DNA of 64,000 nt from Desertivibrio insolitus (GCF_017355965.1 NZ_JAFIQW010000002.1:124001-188000), one strand, 5' to 3'. Counted from the first letter of the stretch, positions 9,061 through 18,230 are shown. Made by a program: numbers and translations. Notes: generated by a model from the sequence alone, not told the origin.

Positions 9061-9066
9061 TATTCT
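9061..9066 (+). promoter_or_regulatory. -10 box for a leaderless exporter mRNA
   Basis: TATTCT lies 7 nt before the ATG at 9074 (4 nt before the ATG at 9071), and no ribosome binding site is seen. A clear -35 is not visible. Confidence 0.5.
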
Positions 9067-9073
9067 GCGCATG

Positions 9074-10936
9074 ATGCAAGGAATGGGTGGCGGCGGGCCG
9101 AAGAACCGCGTGAGCGGCAGGGACGAGTCCGTCCAGCGCGCGGAGAACGCGTCGGCACCGCGCATCCCCAACCTGCTCGGCCGCATCGGTGAGCTGTTCC
9201 GCCCGTACCGAGCCCGCATCACCCTCACCATCGTGCTGGTGCTGCTCGCCGCCGGCATCGGGGTGCTCCCGCCGCTGCTGACGCAGCGCGCCTTCGACGA
9301 GGGGCTGTTCCCGCCCGGCGGCGGGCCTGACGTTCCGGTGCTGCTCGAGATCGTCGGGCTGATGATCGCGCTGCTCGTCACGGCATCCGCGCTCGGCGTC
9401 TGGCAGACCTGGCTGACGGCGACCGTCGGCAACAAGGTGATGGGCGACCTGCGCATCCGACTGTTCTCCCACCTGCAGCGCATGGAGCTGTCGTTCTTCA
9501 CCCGCACGAAGACCGGAGTGATCCAGTCGCGCCTGCAGAACGACGTCGGCGGCGTGGCCGGCGTGCTCTCGAACACGATCTCGAGCGTGATCGGCAACAC
9601 GGTCACCGTGATCGCCGCCTTCGTGTCGATGCTCGTGCTCAGCTGGCAGCTCACGATCGTCGCGGTCGTGCTGCTGCCGCTGCTCGTCATCGCGCAGCGC
9701 AAGGTCGGTCAGGTGCGCGCCCGCATCGCGACGAAGACGCAGGAGTCGCTGTCGGACATGACGGCGATCACGCAGGAGACGCTGAGCGTCAGCGGCATCC
9801 TGCTCGCCAAGGCCTTCAACCAGCAGAAGACCGAGGTGCGCCGATACGCCGACGAGAACCGCAACCAGATCGACCTGCAGGTGAAGCTGCAGATGAGCGG
9901 TCAGTGGTTCTTCGCGATGGTGCAGATCTTCCTGTCGATCATCCCCGCGATCGTCTACGTGGTCGCGGCGTGGCTCATCACCCGCGACGTGCCGGTCACG
10001 GCCGGCACGATCGTCGCCTTCACCACCGTGCAGGCGCGCCTGACCTGGCCGATGATGGGTTTGCTGCGCGTCGCCCTCGACCTGCAGACCTCCGCCGCGC
10101 TGTTCGCCCGCATCTTCGAGTACCTCGACCTGAAGCCGGCGATCGCGGACCGCACGGGCGCGCGGGCCGTCGATCCCGACCGGCTCGGCGAGATCGCGTT
10201 CGAGCACGTCGAGTTCACCTATCCGGATGCCGAGGCGCCGACTCTCCGCGGCATGGACTTCCGCGTCGAGCCGGGGCAGTACGCCGCGTTCGTCGGCCCG
10301 TCGGGCGCGGGCAAGACCACGGTGTCGTACCTCGTGCCGCGGTTCTACGAGGCATCCGAGGGCGTCGTGCGCTTCGCGGGCGACGACGTGCGCGACCTCG
10401 AGCAGGAGTCGCTCGTCGGCAGCATCGGCATCGTCAGCCAGGAGACCTACCTCTTCCACGCGACGATCGCGGAGAACCTGCGGTACGCCAAGCCGGATGC
10501 CACGCAGGACGAGCTCGAGGCGGCGGCCCGGGCCGCCAACATCCACGCCACGATCATGTCGTTCCCCGACGGGTACGAGACGGTCGTGGGGGAGCGCGGG
10601 TACCGGCTCTCGGGCGGCGAGAAGCAGCGCATCGCCATCGCGCGCGTGCTGCTGAAGGATCCGCCGGTGCTCATCCTCGACGAGGCGACGAGCGCGCTCG
10701 ACTCGATCTCCGAACGCGTCGTGCAGCGGGCGCTCGACACCGCGACGAGCGGCCGCACGACCCTCGCGATCGCGCACCGGCTCTCGACCGTGCGCCACGC
10801 GGACCGGATCTTCGTGGTGTCGGCTGGACGGATCGTCGAGTGCGGGACGCACGACGAGCTGCTCGAGCGCGACGGTGTGTACGCCGACCTGTGGCGGCAG
10901 CAGCAGGGGTCCGAGCCCGAGCGCGTCGCCGTCTGA
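9074..10936 (+). CDS. ABC exporter (half-transporter, TMD-NBD)
   Basis: 620 aa. A six-helix exporter domain (about 30-330) is followed by an ATPase with Walker A GPSGAGKTT, signature LSGGEKQR and Walker B VLILDEATSA. It would act as a homodimer, or a heterodimer with another half-transporter. The substrate is unknown (lipid, peptide or drug). The ATG at 9074 is chosen from the -10 box spacing; the ATG at 9071 is equally in frame. The long upstream extension of the frame runs through the repeat element and is not coding. Confidence 0.88.
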   Translation: MQGMGGGGPKNRVSGRDESVQRAENASAPRIPNLLGRIGELFRPYRARITLTIVLVLLAAGIGVLPPLLTQRAFDEGLFPPGGGPDVPVLLEIVGLMIALLVTASALGVWQTWLTATVGNKVMGDLRIRLFSHLQRMELSFFTRTKTGVIQSRLQNDVGGVAGVLSNTISSVIGNTVTVIAAFVSMLVLSWQLTIVAVVLLPLLVIAQRKVGQVRARIATKTQESLSDMTAITQETLSVSGILLAKAFNQQKTEVRRYADENRNQIDLQVKLQMSGQWFFAMVQIFLSIIPAIVYVVAAWLITRDVPVTAGTIVAFTTVQARLTWPMMGLLRVALDLQTSAALFARIFEYLDLKPAIADRTGARAVDPDRLGEIAFEHVEFTYPDAEAPTLRGMDFRVEPGQYAAFVGPSGAGKTTVSYLVPRFYEASEGVVRFAGDDVRDLEQESLVGSIGIVSQETYLFHATIAENLRYAKPDATQDELEAAARAANIHATIMSFPDGYETVVGERGYRLSGGEKQRIAIARVLLKDPPVLILDEATSALDSISERVVQRALDTATSGRTTLAIAHRLSTVRHADRIFVVSAGRIVECGTHDELLERDGVYADLWRQQQGSEPERVAV

Positions 10937-10963
10937 CGAGCGTCCGGAGGCGTGACGGCGGCG

Positions 10964-11635
10964 CTACGCCGCCGGCAGCGCGGCGAGCAGTTCCTCCATG
11001 TAGTCGATCTCGCTCGTCTGCGAGCTGACGACCGACTCGGCTAGATCGACGACGACGGGCTCGTCGGAGCGCGCGAGCACCGCCTGCGCCATCTCCACGC
11101 CGCCCTGATGGTGCGCGACCATCAGCGTCAGGTAGACGCGGTCCGCGTCGGTGCCGGTCGCTTGCTGGAGCTCGGTCAACTGCGCGCCGGTGGCGTAGCC
11201 GGGCATCGGGTCACCCGGCCGGTGCGACACCTCGGCGTCGGCGTGCTCGTGCGTCGAGCCGTCGGCCGCGGGCCGCGTCATCCACGTCATGCTCGGCTCG
11301 GACGCCGTCTGCGGCAGCCCCCACGCCTCGAGCCAGCCGTACATCTGACCGGCCTGATGCAGTTGGGTGTTGAGGATGTCGTACGCCAGCCGGCGCACCT
11401 CCTCGTTCTGCGAGTTGTCCCGCACGATCAGCGACATCTCGACGGCCTGGCGGTGGTGCGTCTGCATGTCGCGGGCGAACCCCGCCTCCGCGCTCGTGTT
11501 GGAGGGCGGAGGAGCGGTCGCCGCCGTCACGCGGCCGATCGCGATGCCGCCGAGGAGCAGCAGCACGACCGCGATCGCCGCCGCGATCAGGAGCCGGGCG
11601 GGGACCCGCCGCGACCCGGTTTCGGCTGAGGTCAC
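10964..11635 (-). CDS. DUF305 membrane-anchored protein
   Basis: 223 aa. One N-terminal TM helix (LLIAAAIAVVLLLLGGIAIG) carries an extracytoplasmic DUF305 helical domain with the two family signatures DMQTHHRQAVEMS and MVAHHQGGVEMAQ. The paired His and Met residues suggest metal (perhaps copper) binding, which is proposed for the family but not shown here. The GTG start overlaps the stop of the DUF3105 gene by 4 nt, so the pair is translationally coupled. The stop lies in a small hairpin shared with the convergent exporter gene. Confidence 0.88.
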   Translation of the reverse strand: MTSAETGSRRVPARLLIAAAIAVVLLLLGGIAIGRVTAATAPPPSNTSAEAGFARDMQTHHRQAVEMSLIVRDNSQNEEVRRLAYDILNTQLHQAGQMYGWLEAWGLPQTASEPSMTWMTRPAADGSTHEHADAEVSHRPGDPMPGYATGAQLTELQQATGTDADRVYLTLMVAHHQGGVEMAQAVLARSDEPVVVDLAESVVSSQTSEIDYMEELLAALPAA

Positions 11636-12285
11636 GAAACCTTGCCGGGAGCGTCGTACGCGCCGGTGCAGGCCGCGCCGGGCTCAGGAGCGTCGGCGGA
11701 CATGCGGTACTTCTCGATGAAGTCGCCGAGGCGCTCGTCGTCGATGCCGTCGAGTGCCACCTGCGCGCCCCACGCGGAGGCGACGACGGGCGACTCGAGG
11801 CCGGCGAACGGTGAGACGACCATGTAGGTGTTCGGCACGGAGTCGATGAGGGTCTGCAGGTCGTCGCCCGCGACGTCATCGGGGTTGTAGGTCACCCACA
11901 CGGCGCCGTGCTCGAGCGCGTGCACCGCGTTCTCGTTCGGCACGGGCTCGCTGTACACGCCGCAGTTCAGCCAGACGGCGTTGTGCTCGCCGCCCACGGG
12001 CGGGGTCTGCTCGTACTGCACAGCGCCCTCGACGTGCGTCGCCGGGAGGTTCTCGTATGTCTCGAGGCCCGCGATGTCGATGTCGTCGGGGTCGCGCGGC
12101 GGGGTGCCGCTCGTGACGACGAAGAAGATGAGCGCGACGATGACGCCGAGCGCCAGCACCGACCCGGCCACGGTGCCGATGATCCGGTTGCGCTTCGCGA
12201 CCTTCTGCTTCCGCTTGAGCTCGGCGACCTTCTCGGCGCGCTTCGCTTCGCGCTGCTGCTTGACGGTGAGCGGGGGCTTGGCCAC
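11632..12285 (-). CDS. DUF3105 membrane-anchored protein
   Basis: 217 aa. A highly basic N-terminus (KQQREAKRAEKVAELKRKQK), one TM helix (about 38-58) and an extracytoplasmic DUF3105 domain. The domain has conserved His and Cys positions: GGEHNAVWLNCG, HALEHGAVWVTY and a late Cys in AACTGAY. DUF3105 and DUF305 genes often sit together in actinobacteria. Their joint function is not established; a periplasmic metal or redox role is a guess. Confidence 0.88.
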   Translation of the reverse strand: MAKPPLTVKQQREAKRAEKVAELKRKQKVAKRNRIIGTVAGSVLALGVIVALIFFVVTSGTPPRDPDDIDIAGLETYENLPATHVEGAVQYEQTPPVGGEHNAVWLNCGVYSEPVPNENAVHALEHGAVWVTYNPDDVAGDDLQTLIDSVPNTYMVVSPFAGLESPVVASAWGAQVALDGIDDERLGDFIEKYRMSADAPEPGAACTGAYDAPGKVS

Positions 12286-12317
12286 GGATAGTCCTGTCGT
12301 CGTGTCGGCGTCGGGCA

Positions 12318-12346
12318 GGCGTAATGGTAGTAGTTGCGCGCGTCAA
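12318..12346 (-). promoter_or_regulatory. Possible promoter of the DUF3105-DUF305 operon
   Basis: On the minus strand, -35 TTGACG (12341-12346), 17-nt spacer and a weak -10 TACGCC (12318-12323), ending about 32 nt before the start. Confidence 0.35.
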
Positions 12347-12450
12347 CCACCCTGGAAGCGGCACCGCCGGGCGCAGGACGAGCGCGGTCGCTGTCAGCGA
12401 AACCGCCCCGGGCGGCGCGTAACAACCGAGCCGCGGACAGGCCCGGCCTG

Positions 12451-12456
12451 TAGCCT
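12451..12456 (+). promoter_or_regulatory. -10 box for leaderless cbs mRNA
   Basis: TAGCCT is 8 nt before the GTG at 12465. There is no ribosome binding site, so translation probably starts at the mRNA 5' end. Confidence 0.5.
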
Positions 12457-12464
12457 CGACCCTC

Positions 12465-13829
12465 GTGAAATACGCGGAGACGGTCCTCGACCTCGTCGGC
12501 AACACCCCGCTCGTGAAGCTCAATCACGTGACGGAGGGGATCAAGGCGACGGTGCTCGCCAAGATCGAGTACTTCAACCCCGGCGGCTCCGCGAAGGACC
12601 GCATCGCGACGCGCATCATCGACGCGGCCGAGCAGGCCGGTTTGCTGAAGCCCGGCGGCACGATCGTCGAGCCGACGAGCGGCAACACCGGCGTCGGCCT
12701 CGCGCTCGTCGCGCAGCAGCGCGGCTACCGCTGCGTCTTCGTCTGCCCCGACAAGGTCGGCCTCGACAAGCGCAACGTGCTCACGGCCTACGGCGCCGAG
12801 GTCGTCGTCACGCCGACCGCGGTCGCGCCCGACAGCCCCGAGTCGTACTACAGCGTCAGCGACCGACTCGCCCGCGAGATCCCCGGCGCCTTCAAGCCCG
12901 ACCAGTACTCCAACCCCAACGGGCCGCTCAGCCACTACGAGACCACGGGTCCCGAGATCTGGCGCGACACCGAGGGCAGGATCACGCACTTCGTCGCCGG
13001 CGTCGGCACGGGCGGCACGATCAGCGGCGTCGGCCGGTACCTCAAGGAGGTCTCCGACGGGCGGGTGCAGATCATCGGCGCCGACCCCGAGGGCAGCGTC
13101 TACTCCGGCGGCACCGGCCGCCCCTACCTCGTCGAGGGCGTCGGCGAGGACTTCTGGCCGAGCGCCTACAACCCGGGCGTCGTCGACCGGGTGATCGCGG
13201 CGTCGGATGCCACGAGCTTCGAGCTCACCCGTCGCCTCGCCCGCGAGGAGGGGCTGCTCGTCGGCGGCTCCAGCGGTCTCGCCGTCGCCGCCGCCCTCGA
13301 GGCCGCGCGCGACCTGCCCGAGGACGCCGTCGTCGTCGTGCTGCTGCCCGACAGCGGCCGCGGCTACCTCGCCAAGATCTTCAACGACAAGTGGATGCAG
13401 TCCTACGGCTTCGCGGCGGCGCCCGCGGAGCAGACGGTGCGCGACATCCTGTCGACGAAGAACGGCGACCTGCCCGACCTCGTGCACGCGCACCCCTCCG
13501 ACACGGTGCGCGACGCCATCCAGATGATGACGAAGTACGGCGTCTCGCAGATGCCCGTGCTCTCGGCCGAGCCGCCCGTCGTCATGGGCGAGGTCGTCGG
13601 GGCGATCGAGGAGAAGACCCTCCTCGAGCACGTCTTCAGTGGCAAGGCGAAGATGACGGATGCGCTCGGCGAGTTCGTCGGCGCCCCGCTGCCCCTCATC
13701 GGTGCGCAGGAGTCGGTGTCGGCCGCGCGCACCGCACTCGAGCACGCCGACGCGCTGCTCGTCACGACCGACGGCAAGCCCGCGGCCGTGCTCACCCGCC
13801 ACGATCTGCTGGCCTACCTGTCCGAGTGA
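12465..13829 (+). CDS. cbs: Cystathionine beta-synthase
   Basis: 454 aa PLP enzyme that condenses homocysteine with serine to cystathionine in the transsulfuration pathway. The PLP lysine is in NPGGSAKDR (about 41-49). SGNTG (substrate loop) and GVGTGGTISG (phosphate cup) are present. Two CBS domains occupy the C-terminal ~110 residues, which separates it from cysteine synthase. Followed after 38 nt by the cystathionine gamma-synthase/lyase gene, the same pairing as in M. tuberculosis (cbs-metB region). O-acetylserine-dependent cysteine synthase is the main alternative, made less likely by the CBS domains and length. Confidence 0.92.
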   Translation: MKYAETVLDLVGNTPLVKLNHVTEGIKATVLAKIEYFNPGGSAKDRIATRIIDAAEQAGLLKPGGTIVEPTSGNTGVGLALVAQQRGYRCVFVCPDKVGLDKRNVLTAYGAEVVVTPTAVAPDSPESYYSVSDRLAREIPGAFKPDQYSNPNGPLSHYETTGPEIWRDTEGRITHFVAGVGTGGTISGVGRYLKEVSDGRVQIIGADPEGSVYSGGTGRPYLVEGVGEDFWPSAYNPGVVDRVIAASDATSFELTRRLAREEGLLVGGSSGLAVAAALEAARDLPEDAVVVVLLPDSGRGYLAKIFNDKWMQSYGFAAAPAEQTVRDILSTKNGDLPDLVHAHPSDTVRDAIQMMTKYGVSQMPVLSAEPPVVMGEVVGAIEEKTLLEHVFSGKAKMTDALGEFVGAPLPLIGAQESVSAARTALEHADALLVTTDGKPAAVLTRHDLLAYLSE

Positions 13830-13867
13830 CCGCCGCCCCGCGGCATCCGTCGACCTCAGAGGACCCC

Positions 13868-15022
13868 ATGAACGACCACCGTTTCTCCACCCGCGCCATC
13901 CACGCCGGTCAGGCCTTCGACCCCACCACCGGCGCTGTCGTGCCGCCGATCTACCAGTCGTCGACGTTCGTGCAGGACGGCATCGGCGGCTTCCGCAACG
14001 GCTACGAGTACGCCCGCGGAGGCAACCCCACCCGAGACGTGCTGCAGGAGCAGCTCGCCTCGCTCGAGAGCGGCACCCGCGCCTTCAGCTTCGCGTCGGG
14101 CCTCGCCGCCGAGGACGCGCTGCTGCGCAGCGTGCTCACCCCCGGCACCCGCGTGCTCATGGGCAACGACGTGTACGGCGGCACCCACCGCCTGGTCAAC
14201 CGCGTCTTCGTGCCGTGGGGCGTCACCCTCGACACCGTCGACATGAGCGACCTGGATGCCGTGCGCGCGGCGCTCTCGGTGCCCACCGCCGTGCTCTGGG
14301 TCGAGACCCCGACCAACCCGCTGTTGAAGATCACCGACATCGCCGCTCTCTCGGAGCTCGGCCGGGCGCACGGCGCCGTCGTCGTGGTCGACAACACGTT
14401 CGCGTCGCCCGCGATCCAGCGCCCGCTCGAGCTCGGCGCCGACGTGGTCGTGCACTCGACGACGAAGTACCTCGGCGGTCACTCCGACGTCGTCGGCGGC
14501 GCCGTCGTCACGAGCGACGACGGGCTCGCCGACAAGGTCGCCTTCCTGCAGTTCGGCGTCGGCGCCGTCTCGGCCCCGATGGAGGCCTGGCTGACAACCC
14601 GCGGCATCAAGACGCTCGCCGTGCGCGTCGCGCAGCACAGTGCGAACGGCCAGAAGGTCGCCGAGGCGCTCGTCGGGCACCCCGCCGTCGAGCGGGTGTA
14701 CTACCCCGGCCTGCCCGAGCACCCCGGCCACGAGGTCGCGAAGCGCCAGATGACCGCGTTCGGCGGCATGGTGTCGCTGCAGCTCAAGGGCGGCGCGGCC
14801 GTGGCGCGCAAGTTCGCGGAGTCGACCGAGCTGTTCCAGCTGGCGGAGTCGCTCGGCGGGGTGGAGAGCCTCATGTGCTACCCGAGCGAGATGACCCACG
14901 CCTCGGTCAAGGGCACCGAGCTCGCCGTGCCGGAGAACCTCGTGCGCCTCTCCGTCGGCATCGAGGACGGCGACGACCTCGTCGCCGACGTGCTGCAGGG
15001 CCTGGAGCGCGCGGGCGCCTGA
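13868..15022 (+). CDS. metB: Cystathionine gamma-synthase / gamma-lyase
   Basis: 384 aa Cys/Met-metabolism PLP enzyme. Motifs: SGLAAEDALL, VVDNTFASP and the PLP-lysine region VVHSTTKYLGGHSD, plus the C-terminal YPSEMTHAS and RLSVGIEDGDDL. Acting after cystathionine beta-synthase, it may cleave cystathionine to cysteine (reverse transsulfuration) or make it from O-acyl-homoserine; sequence alone does not decide. ATG at 13868 with AGAGGA at 13858-13863. Confidence 0.9.
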   Translation: MNDHRFSTRAIHAGQAFDPTTGAVVPPIYQSSTFVQDGIGGFRNGYEYARGGNPTRDVLQEQLASLESGTRAFSFASGLAAEDALLRSVLTPGTRVLMGNDVYGGTHRLVNRVFVPWGVTLDTVDMSDLDAVRAALSVPTAVLWVETPTNPLLKITDIAALSELGRAHGAVVVVDNTFASPAIQRPLELGADVVVHSTTKYLGGHSDVVGGAVVTSDDGLADKVAFLQFGVGAVSAPMEAWLTTRGIKTLAVRVAQHSANGQKVAEALVGHPAVERVYYPGLPEHPGHEVAKRQMTAFGGMVSLQLKGGAAVARKFAESTELFQLAESLGGVESLMCYPSEMTHASVKGTELAVPENLVRLSVGIEDGDDLVADVLQGLERAGA

Positions 15023-15031
15023 CTCCTCCGC

Positions 15032-15057
15032 GAGCGCCTCGCCCCGGCGAGGCGCTC
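15032..15057. terminator. Convergent terminator hairpin
   Basis: Perfect 12-nt inverted arms (15032-15043 and 15046-15057), between metB and the opposing MpaB-like gene. No U tract. Confidence 0.65.
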
Positions 15058-15096
15058 CGGGGGGCTCCGTTCCGGACGCGGCCGAGCGGTGTCGGA

Positions 15097-15846
15097 TCAG
15101 GCGATGCGGCCGAGGTAGTACCGCAGCGGCCACTGCCGCACCCGCCGTGGCAGCCGCGGATAGAGCGCCCGCACGAGTGACATCCGTCGGTCGTACCGCC
15201 GCTGCTGGCGCGGCGACCAGCGGATGCCGTACGCCCGCCGCAGCTCGCCGGGCAGCAGCCCCGCGGTGAGCAGCCGCAGCGTCGGCATCGCCGCCCGCAG
15301 CCAGAGCGGCCCGACACGTCCGCCGAGCAGGTCGCGGGCGATCCGGCGGGCGTCGGGACCGACCGAGAGCGTCGCGGACGCCTGCCGCCAGTACTCGTCG
15401 AACGCGGCGACGTCCTCCGGCCAGAGCTCGGTCGGCACCTGCAGCGCCGTGCCGAGCACGGCGTAATCGCGCAGCATGGACTCGGCGTCGTGCGGGTCGA
15501 CGTGTCCGTAGACCTCGCGCAGCACCGCGCGGGCGGAGTCGAACAGGGTCGCCGCGACCCAGAGCTGCAGGCGCGGGTCGAACCCGCCGGGCACCGACGC
15601 GTGGGCGCCGTTGACACGCCGGCGCACGATGCGGCGCTGTTCGGCCGTGCCGAATACCGTGCCAGACACGTACTGCAGCGTCACGTCGAGCCGGTGCACC
15701 GGGCGGGTCGCGAAGTCGCTCGACGAGGCGACGCCCCGCGCGACGCCGGGGTCGGCGATCTGCAGCAGGATCGCCCGGGCGCCGCCGAGCAGCAGGATCC
15801 CCTCGGCCTCGAGCCCGCGGATCGGCGGCGGCTCCGGCGGCGTCAC
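15097..15846 (-). CDS. Oxygenase MpaB family (DUF2236) protein
   Basis: 249 aa. Family features: LLGGARAILLQIADPGVARGV near the start, RLDVTLQYVSGTVFGT, HASVPGGFDPRLQLWVAATL and a final basic region. DUF2236 proteins include a haem-dependent latex-clearing protein and the fungal MpaB oxygenase. The actual substrate in actinobacteria is generally unknown. GTG start at 15846, 3 nt after the stop of the NAD(P)-binding gene, so the two are probably cotranscribed. Confidence 0.85.
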   Translation of the reverse strand: MTPPEPPPIRGLEAEGILLLGGARAILLQIADPGVARGVASSSDFATRPVHRLDVTLQYVSGTVFGTAEQRRIVRRRVNGAHASVPGGFDPRLQLWVAATLFDSARAVLREVYGHVDPHDAESMLRDYAVLGTALQVPTELWPEDVAAFDEYWRQASATLSVGPDARRIARDLLGGRVGPLWLRAAMPTLRLLTAGLLPGELRRAYGIRWSPRQQRRYDRRMSLVRALYPRLPRRVRQWPLRYYLGRIA

Positions 15847-15849
15847 GGC

Positions 15850-16530
15850 CTAGCCGAGCGACGCGACCGCGTCGGCGACCGGCGTCGAGCCCGACGTGAG
15901 CTCGAACTGCGCGCGCACGCCGCGGCCGGTGGTCAGCAGCTCGGCGAGCACGGCCGCGACGTCGGCGCGGGGCACCGACCCGCGCGGCAGCTTCTCGGCC
16001 ACCGAGACCTGACCTGTGCCCGGGTCGTCGGTGAGGCCGCCGGGCCGCACGACCGTCCAGTCGAGGTCGCGCTCGCGCACCGCGGCATCCGCCTCGCTCT
16101 TCGCCCGCAGGTACACCTGGAACACCCGGGCGTCGTCGGAGTCGTCGACCGGCAGCTCCGCCTTCTCCGGGTCGAAGTCGTCGGCGCTCATCGCCGACAC
16201 GAGCACGTACCGCCGGATGCCGGCCTGCTGCGCGGCATCCGCCAGCAGGATCGCGCCGTCGCGGTCGATCGTGAGCTTCCGGGCCGCGCCGCTGCCGGCG
16301 CCGCCACCCGCGGCGAACACGACTGCGTCGACGCCGGACAGGCGCTCGGCGAGCTGAGCCGGATCGATCTGCTCGAGGTCGAGCACGAGCGCCTCGGCTC
16401 CCGCGGTCTCGACGTCCGCGGCGTGCACCGGATTGCGGATGATGCCGAGCACCTCGTGTCCGGCGTCGTTCAGCAGGCGGGAGAGGAGGAGGGCGATCTT
16501 GCCGTGACCTCCGGCGATGGCGATTCTCAC
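15850..16530 (-). CDS. NAD(P)-binding SDR/NmrA-like protein
   Basis: 226 aa atypical short-chain dehydrogenase. N-terminal Rossmann motif RIAIAGGHGKIALLLSRLL, an acidic pocket strand, VVFAAGGGAGSG, RYVLVSAMSAD and WTVVRPGGLTDDPGTG. It lacks the classical YxxxK, as in NmrA-like redox sensors and NAD(P)H-dependent epimerases. GTG start at 16530 with no ribosome binding site; an AACGCT -10-like box lies 7 nt upstream, so a leaderless start is possible. Confidence 0.82.
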   Translation of the reverse strand: MRIAIAGGHGKIALLLSRLLNDAGHEVLGIIRNPVHAADVETAGAEALVLDLEQIDPAQLAERLSGVDAVVFAAGGGAGSGAARKLTIDRDGAILLADAAQQAGIRRYVLVSAMSADDFDPEKAELPVDDSDDARVFQVYLRAKSEADAAVRERDLDWTVVRPGGLTDDPGTGQVSVAEKLPRGSVPRADVAAVLAELLTTGRGVRAQFELTSGSTPVADAVASLG

Positions 16531-16535
16531 GCGTT

Positions 16536-16724
16536 TCAGCGTTGCGCGGCCGCCTGAGAGTCGGCCCGGATGACGCGGCGCACGACCTCCCACGGCAGCA
16601 CCGCGAGCCCGATGCCCGTGAAGGCCCCGATCCACTCGCCGGTGACACCGGTGACCAGCACGCCCAGCCCCACGAACAGGGCGGCGAGGGCGGTCGCGAC
16701 GAGACGTGCTGCGCGAGCGGTCAT
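16536..16724 (-). CDS. Small two-TM membrane protein
   Basis: 62 aa. Two hydrophobic helices (LVATALAALFVGLGVLVTGV and WIGAFTGIGLAVLPWEVV) with a basic C-terminal tail. No family is recognised. It lies 5 nt upstream of the NAD(P)-binding gene on the same strand and may head that operon. The ATG at 16724 has no good ribosome binding site; longer frames upstream look non-coding. Confidence 0.5.
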   Translation of the reverse strand: MTARAARLVATALAALFVGLGVLVTGVTGEWIGAFTGIGLAVLPWEVVRRVIRADSQAAAQR

Positions 16725-16846
16725 GCCGACAACTGTCCCCCGACGGGTTACAGGAACGCGGGTGCCACGCCGACCTCGCCGCACGCCGGGTCCTGGCCAC
16801 CTCGACGGGAATCCGTATCGGTTCAGTAACGCGGTACGAGCTGAGG

Positions 16847-16909
16847 TTGCACGATGTGCACTTGGTGGCGGTAAGTTTCGTCTGCCAACAAAATGCACGG
16901 CGGGGTGCA
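16847..16909 (+). promoter_or_regulatory. Promoter with two TGCAC/GTGCA inverted repeats
   Basis: Within the ~310-nt gap before the binding-protein gene at 17036. A possible -35 TTGCAC (16847-16852) and -10 TAAGTT (16872-16877) have a long 19-nt spacer. The perfect inverted repeat TGCAC-GAT-GTGCA (16848-16860) covers the -35. A second, TGCAC-N6-GTGCA (16894-16909), lies just after the predicted transcription start. This is a typical repressor layout; the regulator is unknown. Nothing else is seen in the rest of the gap. Confidence 0.45.
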
Positions 16910-17035
16910 ACTCGACCGACGCGCATTACGAGGAAGTAATAGCAACTCCGGAACGAAGAGGTTCAGCAGGTCGAGGCGCGATGGACGCGCAACGATCATC
17001 CTCTTCCGACTCGGATCACCCATCGGAAGGGAACC

Positions 17036-18157
17036 ATGTCCAGGACGAAGAATGTTCTGACTCTCGCGACGGCCGTCGGCGTCGTCTTCGGTCTCGCCGC
17101 CTGTGCCCCCGCGGGCACGACGCAGAACGCGGGCGGCGGCGAGGGCGAGGTCGAGTGCAACGTCGGCATCGCCATGCCGACCCGCAGCCTCGAGCGCTGG
17201 ATCAACGACGGCGAGGGCCTGAGCGCCCTGCTGGAGGAGGACGGCTGCACCGTCGACCTCCAGTACGCCGACAACGAGACCGACCAGCAGATCAGCCAAA
17301 TCCAGAACCAGGTCGCCGGCGGTGCGCAGATCCTCGTGGTCGCCGCCATCGACGGCGAGACCCTCGGCCCCGTGCTCGAGGACGCCGCGGGCCAGGGCGT
17401 CACCGTGATCGCCTACGACCGTCTCATCAACGGCACCGACGCCGTCGACTACTACGCGACGTTCGACAACTACCAGGTGGGCCAGCTCCAGGGGAAGTTC
17501 ATCGAGGAGCAGCTCGACCTCGCCGGCGGCGCCGGTCCCTTCAACCTCGAGCCCTTCGCCGGCAGCCCCGACGACAACAACGCGGGCTTCTTCTTCCAGG
17601 GCGCCTGGGACGTGCTCCAGCCCTACGTCGAGAGCGGTCAGCTCGTCATCCCGTCGAACAAGCTGTCGGCGACCAACGACGACTGGCAGTCCATCGGCAT
17701 CCTCGGCTGGGGCTCGGACGACGCCCAGGCCGAGATGGACAACCGCCTGCAGTCCTTCTACACCGGTGGTCAGAAGGTCGACGTCGTGCTCTCGCCCAAC
17801 GACAGCCTCGCGCTCGGCATCGAGCAGTCGCTGCTCTCGGCCGGCTACGCCCCCGGCGCCGACTGGCCGATCATCACGGGTCAGGACGCCGACAAGGCCA
17901 ACGTGCAGGCGATCCTCGCCGACCAGCAGTCGATGACCGTCTGGAAGGACACCCGCGAGCTCGGCGAGCGCGTCCAGACGATGATCCAGCAGATCGTCGC
18001 CGGTGAGGACGTCGAGGTCAACGACGAGGAGACCTACGACAACGGCGTGAAGGTCGTGCCGGCGTACCTGCTCGACCCGCAGGTCGTCACCAAGGACGAC
18101 GTCGAGCCCGTGCTCATCGAGTCCGGCTTCCTCGAGGCCTCCGACGTCGGTCTCTGA
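17036..18157 (+). CDS. Monosaccharide-binding lipoprotein, ChvE type (copy 1)
   Basis: 373 aa. Lipoprotein signal with lipobox GLAAC. Mature protein is a periplasmic-binding-protein type 1 fold: [57 protein letters not shown]. These are the hallmarks of ChvE / multiple-monosaccharide binding proteins, which bind aldoses such as xylose, arabinose and galactose. A paralogue lies at 27575-28690. It heads a binding protein-ATPase-permease operon. Exact sugar not determinable. Confidence 0.9.
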   Translation: MSRTKNVLTLATAVGVVFGLAACAPAGTTQNAGGGEGEVECNVGIAMPTRSLERWINDGEGLSALLEEDGCTVDLQYADNETDQQISQIQNQVAGGAQILVVAAIDGETLGPVLEDAAGQGVTVIAYDRLINGTDAVDYYATFDNYQVGQLQGKFIEEQLDLAGGAGPFNLEPFAGSPDDNNAGFFFQGAWDVLQPYVESGQLVIPSNKLSATNDDWQSIGILGWGSDDAQAEMDNRLQSFYTGGQKVDVVLSPNDSLALGIEQSLLSAGYAPGADWPIITGQDADKANVQAILADQQSMTVWKDTRELGERVQTMIQQIVAGEDVEVNDEETYDNGVKVVPAYLLDPQVVTKDDVEPVLIESGFLEASDVGL

Positions 18158-18170
18158 TCGACCCGATCAC

Positions 18171-18204
18171 GGGGCAGCCGGCGGCCACGGCCGCCGGCTG
18201 CCCC
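18171..18204 (+). terminator. Intercistronic hairpin after binding-protein gene 1
   Basis: GC-rich inverted arms 18171-18186 and 18189-18204 are perfectly complementary over 16 nt (loop widens to about 6 nt in practice). Probably attenuates transcription into the ATPase gene. Confidence 0.7.
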
Positions 18205-18230
18205 TCCCTCATGGCGACGACAGGAGAGGC

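Noticed and set aside
7871-10852. 993-codon open frame on the minus strand
   Set aside because: It lies antisense to two clear genes, is rich in Arg/Asp/Glu/His as expected of shadow frames in GC-rich DNA, and has no domain motif.
13856-16648. 930-codon minus-strand frame
   Set aside because: Antisense to metB and out of frame with the real MpaB-like and NAD(P)-binding genes.
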